From contig CM066311.1 of assembly GCA_033807695.1 (NCBI GenBank), forward strand, positions 2,604,001-2,668,000: a DNA stretch of 64,000 nucleotides. Reading direction: 5' to 3'. This DNA comes from Daedaleopsis sinensis. Taxonomy: Eukaryota > Basidiomycota > Agaricomycetes > Polyporales > Polyporaceae. The position numbers and the translations under genes are program-made. Each line of letters begins with the position of its first letter. The stretch's first letter is position 1. Of this stretch, positions 57,926 through 64,000 are shown piece after piece. The notes beneath the pieces were generated by a model, which saw only the letters and a program-made list of their open reading frames with translations, was not told where the DNA came from and made no database searches.

Positions 57926-60471
57926 TCAACCACAGTACGCGTCCATCGGGCAGCCAATGCTTGTACCCTTCACAGACCCAGCCACCCCGGCGATTTGTAG
58001 CAACGCATTCGCAATTCCTCCCAGTCCCTCCCCGGCGATCATCCCAGCGGCGACTGCATAGCAGTACATCACCGCGCCGCGCGGCCAGTACTTGCGCCAC
58101 GTCAAGGCCACGATGCTCCCAAACAGCATCGCCATCGGGTACGTGCACAGCGGGCCCAGGATGAACGCGATCCCCACCGCGTTCCAATTCGGGAACCACT
58201 CTCTCCGCGCCGCGCCGACGAATCGGTACTTGACGAAGGTCGACGCGATGACGAGCGCACCGAGGCTCAGCGCGGTGATCCCAGAGGAGCGCGGGATCGG
58301 GAGCGACGGCGAGGAGACGGCGATGGAAACCGCTCGCCAGGCACCAACGTCTGGGGCGGGGAACGCACACGTCGTATTTGTGAGGGCGTTGATGCACGGG
58401 TAGGCTTTGACGAACACGATGTACATCCCGGCCGAGAGGAAGATGGACACGAGGGCGCCGCAGCATTGTGCGTAGAGCTGGACCCGCGGGGATGCCCCGA
58501 GGAGGTGCGTAGTCTTCAGATCGCCTGCCCGGGCGTCGACGCGCAGGTCAGCTCTTGCTCAAAGGTGGGCAGATCGGACGAGAGCATACCTAGCATGTCG
58601 GCGACCTGTTCAGACGCGGCGAGCGTGATCATGCCCGTGAGACCGTTGTTGAGCTGGTTCGCCGCGGGGGCCAAGCCGGTGCCCTTCGATATCCCGCCGA
58701 ACACCAGCTGCGCGAAGTTCCCGAGCGTCGTCACTGGGGTGACCGACACGCGTCCCGTGCATTCCGCGCCCACGAGCGAGAAGAGGAACGAAAAGAGGAT
58801 AGCAAGGAGCGTGACCCCCGCATTCTGTCCGAACTGGTAGCGCATCACGAGCATCGTGAGGATCGTTCCTGCCGCCAGCCCGCCGGACCACATCCACCAC
58901 GGGACCTGCTCGTCGGGGGGAACAGGGTCGTGGAAGTCGTCTTCCTTCGCTACGCCGTCTCTGACGGTGGGCTGTTCGCGCAATATGAGTGCTCTGATTT
59001 GCAGGATAACTGGCTCGAGCGCGAGCGCGATGCTCTTCACGACGGCAGCGCCGTTCGCCGCGATTTCGGACATGCTCGCGCAGAGCAGCACTGCACACCC
59101 GGGCCAGATCATCCAGTACTTGGGCGAAGGGGCGTTGACAGGGTCGTCGAGCACCATGTTCGCGTAGTTGAGGTATTCTGGGAACGACCCGTCTGACGAA
59201 GCGGGGCTCCCGAAAGCGAGGTTGGTGGCGACGAGTGCGGGTCCTATGATAGCCCATCCAAGGGCAGAACCACCGACGAAAGAAAGCGAGGAGTTGATCG
59301 GGACGAGTAGTCCGACTCCTATGAACGCTGGAGTCCACTCCCATATCCAACCCTACTCGGGGGTGGTGAAAAACTGTTGAAGACGATACTAATGAGATTG
59401 ACGTACCCAGTTTTCGGCGGCGATAATCCATCTCCAGCCTGCCTTGTAGAACCACCAGCCCCAATGCCAGTCCCACATGATTCCGGGAGCATACTCGCTC
59501 GTGATCCGCAAGAGGATCGCAAGTAGAAATGAGGTGACGAGTGCAAGCGTCTTCTTCCGCGCGTTCGCAGCTGCGTGGCGACCGACATGGAGAGAGCGGA
59601 TGGTGTACGCCGATGCTACCGCACTCGGGAAGGTGAGCTTGAGCTTGAGGATATACAATCGACGCAGAGGCATGGTGAAGAATATGCCGACGTATGCGCA
59701 GCACAAGGTGAACGTCACGAGCCGTCTGTGAACACAGCGTTGAACACGAAAAGAGAAACGATGACCGTGCGAAGGCGTACCCGAAGTCGGCGACAGGATT
59801 GTCACCAAGAAGTCCTAGTTGATAGGCTGCAGGGAAGCCGGACGTGAACAACAGTCCTAACGAACCGGCGGCCTTCGCACGCAAGGTCAGTTACTGTTGA
59901 CTGCGCGAATCTAAACGAATAAAGCTCACAGTGGCAGCACTCTGACAGCAGACGTTTTCCTTGGGGCCAAAGTATCCTCCGCCGAACCGTTCGGGAAGTG
60001 CCCTTGAAAGTGGCTTGAGTATTGCGAAGCCAAAGATGGAACCGAAGAGGGATGCTCCGAATGTCCATCCGGTCTTCAGGCCAAGGTAGACACTGAAAGC
60101 AGTGGTCATCAGTAGTGTTCCAACTCAGGTGAGAACGGTCGAAATATGTACTTGCTAGCAGAGATGACTGCACCGAGCGCACAGCCTACAAGCACTGCAC
60201 GAAACGTGAACTGCTGTTCTTGAGGCGCATCGGGATCCATAGGGAACGGATGATCGGTCCCGAAGTCGTGTGAGCCTTCCTCGTCATCGCCATAGACTGA
60301 GGACGACGAGACGGACAGAACTTGATCCAGGTCGTCCCGGGCGGATTTCTTGTCTTCGTCGCCGGGGGTGCTGACTTTCTCTTCGACAAGGTCCTGGAGA
60401 CCAGATTCTACCTGCGAGTCGCTGCCGGTCGCCGTATGTCGTTCTCTGAGCTCATTTGACGGGTGTGACAT
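57926..60471 (-). CDS. OPT family oligopeptide/metal-chelate transporter, 751 aa
   Basis: Six exons (60471-60152, 60092-59930, 59872-59781, 59725-59407, 59352-58590, 58524-57926) in phase. The N-terminal 90 residues are acidic and cytosolic. Family blocks include VYLGLKTGWTFGASLFG, YFGPKENVCCQSAAT, AAGSLGLLFTSGFPAAYQLG, WGWWFYKAGWRWIIAAENWG, FGGISKGTGLAPAANQLNNG and AGEGLGGIANALLQIAGV. There are about 14 hydrophobic segments. OPT proteins import small peptides, glutathione or metal chelates by proton symport; this reading does not separate the subgroups. Plasma membrane expected. An ATG 27 bp upstream is in frame; MSHPSNEL is preferred as the start of the conserved-looking acidic tail. Confidence 0.9.
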
Positions 60472-61275
60472 AGCGGCCCCGGGTTCGAAGAGGACCAAAC
60501 GCGACGCGACGTCTTATGACGGATCCATCATTCCATATCTTCCAATGGGCTATGACGATAAGCATCCACTGTGAACGGCTCGCCGTTGAATCCGACCGAT
60601 GTTGATAGGACGTCGAATGGGATGGAAATGTATAAGATAAGCGAGCGACTGCCGTGAAGAAGAGCTCACATGTTCGCGAGTGAAAGAGATAAGTGGAGGT
60701 TGCATGCTGGACGAGAGCTATTTCAGGATATGCCTGAGAGTTTGGAGTATGTTGCAACGGTCCGGCCGGGGGCAATTGCGATTGTGGGAGCTCGCGCCTG
60801 TACGCAACGGAGTTAGACAATGTGATAGCCAAGTCAACTCGACTGTGTGGCTGAATATGAGCAGAAACCCAGCCGACTTTGCGGTCATGGGTACCAAGTC
60901 TGAACCATAAAACTCGAGTCTCGCGAGGACAAATCTGATGCGAAAGTTCGATCGCAGCTGTGTATTATCCGCCACGATGAGGTTCAGCGATCGGCAGGTG
61001 AACGGCGGCGACATAGTAGTACAGATTATGGGCATTGTGCGGCACTGGCAGTCTGTGCATGTACTCGTATCTTCGAATGACCACGTTGCGGAGAAGCAAT
61101 GCAGGAGAAATACTAGTGGTGGTAGCAGGACAAGGTGAACCAGGCTCAGAAGCGCTCAACGAGATAATGATGCACGTGACGGGTCCGTAGCGCGCTTACC
61201 TTGGTGGCACGATGAGTCGGACTGAGACGACGACAAGAACAACTTGGACAGCGACCACGAAGAGACTCAGATCTG
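60472..61275. promoter_or_regulatory. Divergent intergenic region
   Basis: About 800 bp between the start of the OPT gene and the F-box-like gene. No gene or clear core-promoter motif. Confidence 0.4.
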
Positions 61276-62355
61276 ATGAAGCTGGAAGACCTGCCGGGCG
61301 ATATTCTTCGAGCTCTGGCTGAACACCTCTCTTCCATCCATGATTACAGGTCTTTCCTCCTAGCCTCTCCTGCTTTCCACCACGCCATCCCGAGTCTCTC
61401 CTCCCGCGTTCTCGCTATGCTCGCCTCTAGACCAGGCTCTAAAGATCTCCAGCCATTTACGCTCACAGCTGTTGCCCTCAAGGGTCGCTTGGTTTCCGAA
61501 TGGGCGGTTCAATCCGCCACTAACCGCAATCTGCTTCTCGCGGCTCTTAAGGAAGGTCAACTTGGGCTTCTGAAGCTAGTGTTCGCTCTCTTCCCCCTCA
61601 CTCCCTCCGACATCGTTTCCATTCGGCGTACACATAAGACTGTCCTTCTTCCTGCCGCACGCTATCTTCGGGCTTGCCCAGACATGTCATTCACTCGCCG
61701 CACCATCGGCTCGACGATTATACCGAGGCCATTCACATCTCTCCAGAAACTCATCTTCTACTGCATCACCGCATACTGGGCCTACTCCGAGCTCTTTCAT
61801 CACCATCTCACTTGTAGGCTTCACCCTGACGCCCACTCGTCCGATATCGAACCCCTGAGCGTCGAGACCCGACAGGAGTGGATGTCCGCCTTTGTGTACA
61901 TCGAGCCGCCGTTCCAGCCCTCTTGCACATGCCCGTGCAAACCAGCACACGAACGTGAACTTGCCCAGGAGGTAAATGAGTGTAGAGAAATGCTACATCG
62001 TTCTTCATGCCTCATGCTCTCTCTGACCTTTCAGCAATGCTTCCTCGTGATCGCAGACGAGATCCTCACGCGCTTCGAGGACCTGCCGGACCATCCCAAT
62101 TTTGTGGACTTCGAATGGGCAGCTCTCTACGACGCATCTGGAGCGTTGAGGATGAAGGGCTTAGAGACATTAAAGTGGCTGCTGGCGACGAAAGGCAACC
62201 GGGCGAGGTCGCCATGGCCGAAGACGATCGTGGACACCATCCTTGCTGCACGCGGGGCAAGACTGAGTATGCAAGAGTGGAATATCCTCGACGCAGACTT
62301 GCAACATCAGGCCGAATCCTTGCATTATCCTGAGCTCGATCTCGATGAACTCTAA
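61276..62355 (+). CDS. F-box-like hypothetical protein, 337-359 aa
   Basis: The N-terminus MKLEDLPGDILRALAEHLSS followed by YRSFLLASPAFHHAIPSL resembles an F-box. The rest is helical with a Cys cluster near residue 216 (PSCTCPCKPAHE) and no known domain. The frame is open throughout (359 aa), but a good intron, GTAAAT at 61971 to CTTTCAG near 62034, would remove 66 bp without a shift and give 337 aa. I favour splicing because the removed part is low in coding character. It lies just upstream of the third DUF4470/MYND gene. It is not close to the two inverted F-box paralogs. Confidence 0.55.
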   Translation: MKLEDLPGDILRALAEHLSSIHDYRSFLLASPAFHHAIPSLSSRVLAMLASRPGSKDLQPFTLTAVALKGRLVSEWAVQSATNRNLLLAALKEGQLGLLKLVFALFPLTPSDIVSIRRTHKTVLLPAARYLRACPDMSFTRRTIGSTIIPRPFTSLQKLIFYCITAYWAYSELFHHHLTCRLHPDAHSSDIEPLSVETRQEWMSAFVYIEPPFQPSCTCPCKPAHERELAQEVNECREMLHRSSCLMLSLTFQQCFLVIADEILTRFEDLPDHPNFVDFEWAALYDASGALRMKGLETLKWLLATKGNRARSPWPKTIVDTILAARGARLSMQEWNILDADLQHQAESLHYPELDLDEL

Positions 62356-62471
62356 GTCGTCTACTCCGTCATGACGCCGAGGACACGTCTAGCAGGCGCT
62401 ACCGCAGCACACGAAGGTTCGTACTATCGATGTGGCCGCCATATCTCACCTCTCTTTCCGCTACCACCACC

Positions 62472-64000
62472 ATGTCTCACCCTTTTTTCTGGCCAGGCAG
62501 ATATTACTTCTATGCCATCGGTGATACTTCCGCAGTCTGCTTAACCCGCGATCTCCCTCCCGAGGAACCAGCCAACCTTTTACTTCTCGGCTGTGGTGAC
62601 CCGCGGCATGTGATGTACACCATATTCTCTGAACAAACCGATTGTGAGGCATTAACCTGACGATGCTGGCTGAGACGCTGATCCCTCTCTTATTGCAGTC
62701 AATCGACGGTTAGACTTCACGTGCGTCGACTTCGAACCTGGAGTCCTCGGTATGCATTTTCACATTTAATACTATGATACGATGGCTATGTTATTGACGG
62801 GTGCATTAGCTCGCAACGTCCTCCTCTTCTCCTTGATCGCCGATGGAGCACCCAACGATGTCGCTTGGAACATCTTCTATCACATGCACCTGGACGTCGA
62901 TTCCCATTCCTGTCTTATCGCTCAATGTCGGAAACTCGTTGACGCCTCCGCTAGCCTCGCCGCATGGCGCACGTCCCCTTACTCATCATTCCTGCGATAC
63001 TCGACCGAGTACACGCTTACGGAACTTCGTCGTCACTGGTCTCTATACGCTGCCCTGCCGGACCTCTCTTCACAGCGCTTGAAGGCCATCCGCGAGGCGT
63101 ACCAGCAAGTCTTCGAGGATCAAAGAACCACAAACACGACCCCCATGACGTCCACACGCTCGGCTGGCCCTACAATCTTCCAAGCTGCCGAGGCAGGGTC
63201 GACTCAAGTCCTGAACTACTGGAAGTCTGGGACCACGTTCTTCCAAGAGAAGGATGTCTCGGCGGCCATGTTTCTGAACCCCACGTTCGCCTACTCGTTG
63301 ACTGGCGAAGGCTGCGCGGTTCATTATGCCACCGATCCTCTCGCATCGTTTCACTCTGCAGCCCTGTTTGGTAACGCCAAAGGTTCGCCCTCGGCGGCCG
63401 ACATGGTGAGGCTCGCAAAGACCCAGTTCGCCGATTGGTGTAACGCGGTCCAAAAAGCGGTCTCCGATCCCACCAACACTCCCCGAATTCGCATGTTCCT
63501 AGCTGAAGCCACTGCCGCTTGTCGCGGGCTCAGGTCTTTTGGGTCCACGGCAACGCTGAAATCCGGTGCGCCGGTGGCGCAGTTTCGAACCCAGGACATC
63601 CGCCTCGCTAAAGGCGAGTACGTCGAGGATAGTGCGCCGGCAGCCTTCAATGTCATCGAAACGTCCAATCTCATCGACCACCTTGGGCTGATGAACATCC
63701 TCGTTGCCGCGATTCCTCTCATGTCGCCTACTCCTTCGAGCGTGCTCTACACTGAGTCTCTTCTCTTCCAGGGCGAGGATGCGAGCAAGGAGTTCGCGGA
63801 GTTGCTCCATGCGGACCTGGGAACCATGGGCTTACTTCTCGACCTGTGCCCGACTGATTACCTCTCCGGCTTCGCCACGCGTTCGAATACCCACGAACTT
63901 CTCATGCATCAGCTGCTCGACACGAAGAGCCGCAACAAGCACAAGCTGCAGCAAACCCAATTCCACCAAGTCACCACGTGGAAGTCCCCAGCTACGTGCG
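62472..64000 (+). CDS. DUF4470 family protein, copy C, cut by window end
   Basis: Exons 62472-62643, 62699-62749 (51 bp, as in copies A and B) and 62810 onward; the frame is open to the window end. It starts MSHPFFWPGRYYFYAIGDTS and continues with CGDPRHVMYTIFSE, RRLDFTCVDFEPGVLARNVL and NPTFAYSLTGEGCAVHYATD, colinear with copies A and B but clearly more diverged. About 470 residues are present. By analogy the rest should carry an unrecognised middle and a C-terminal MYND finger outside the window. SAM-binding-like N-domain is family knowledge; function is unknown. Confidence 0.75.

Noticed and set aside
1..64000. tRNA, rRNA, CRISPR arrays or telomeric repeats
   Set aside because: No clear tRNA T-arm and anticodon arrangement, rRNA block, spaced repeat array or telomere-like repeat was seen by eye; an RNA-gene scan could still find a missed tRNA.

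Overview
This window looks like chromosomal DNA of a filamentous basidiomycete, most likely an agaricomycete. Genes are split by many short introns (mostly 48-70 bp, GT-AG), and the recognisable products are fungal: a Skt5/Chs4-type Sel1 protein, a Chs5-like exomer protein, an Ssn3/CDK8 kinase, an NCS1 permease and an OPT transporter. The lineage-specific families are typical of mushrooms: a Plavaka-type transposase, a DUF6698-like protein, and large DUF4470 plus MYND proteins. I could not run searches. Exon models were built by hand from splice signals, reading frame and remembered family consensus.

Layout. 1-9.3 kb is an AT-richer island with several unrecognised multi-exon genes on both strands, some degraded or overlapping, plus short repeats. 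9.36-18.1 kb is a GC-richer housekeeping block: Skt5/Chs4-like protein (-), zinc alcohol dehydrogenase (+) and NCS1 permease (-). 18.9-19.5 kb has an orphan 205-residue frame. 20,823-31,503 is a complete DNA transposon of about 10.7 kb, with 6-bp target-site duplications, long terminal inverted repeats, an apparently intact ten-exon Plavaka transposase (-) and a divergently placed RS-rich DUF6698-like gene (+). A small foldback element sits inside it.

33.3-53.7 kb is bounded by two inverted copies of a 1.6-kb F-box gene unit. Between them lie two tandem 1,200-residue DUF4470/MYND proteins, a BTB plus CAP-Gly fusion (-), dynactin p27/DCTN6 (+) sharing a 285-bp divergent promoter with the fusion, and an uncertain gene with in-frame stops. 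53.9-54.3 kb is a reverse-transcriptase relic. 54.3-60.5 kb is a second housekeeping block: Chs5-like (-), Ssn3/CDK8 (+) and OPT transporter (-). 61.3-64 kb has an F-box-like protein and a third DUF4470/MYND gene cut by the window end.

How the genes relate. Skt5/Chs4 and Chs5 both act on chitin synthase III (activation and Golgi export). DCTN6 and the CAP-Gly fusion both point to microtubule/dynactin biology. The F-box and DUF4470/MYND genes look like expanding lineage-specific families. The most notable unit is the complete Plavaka element.
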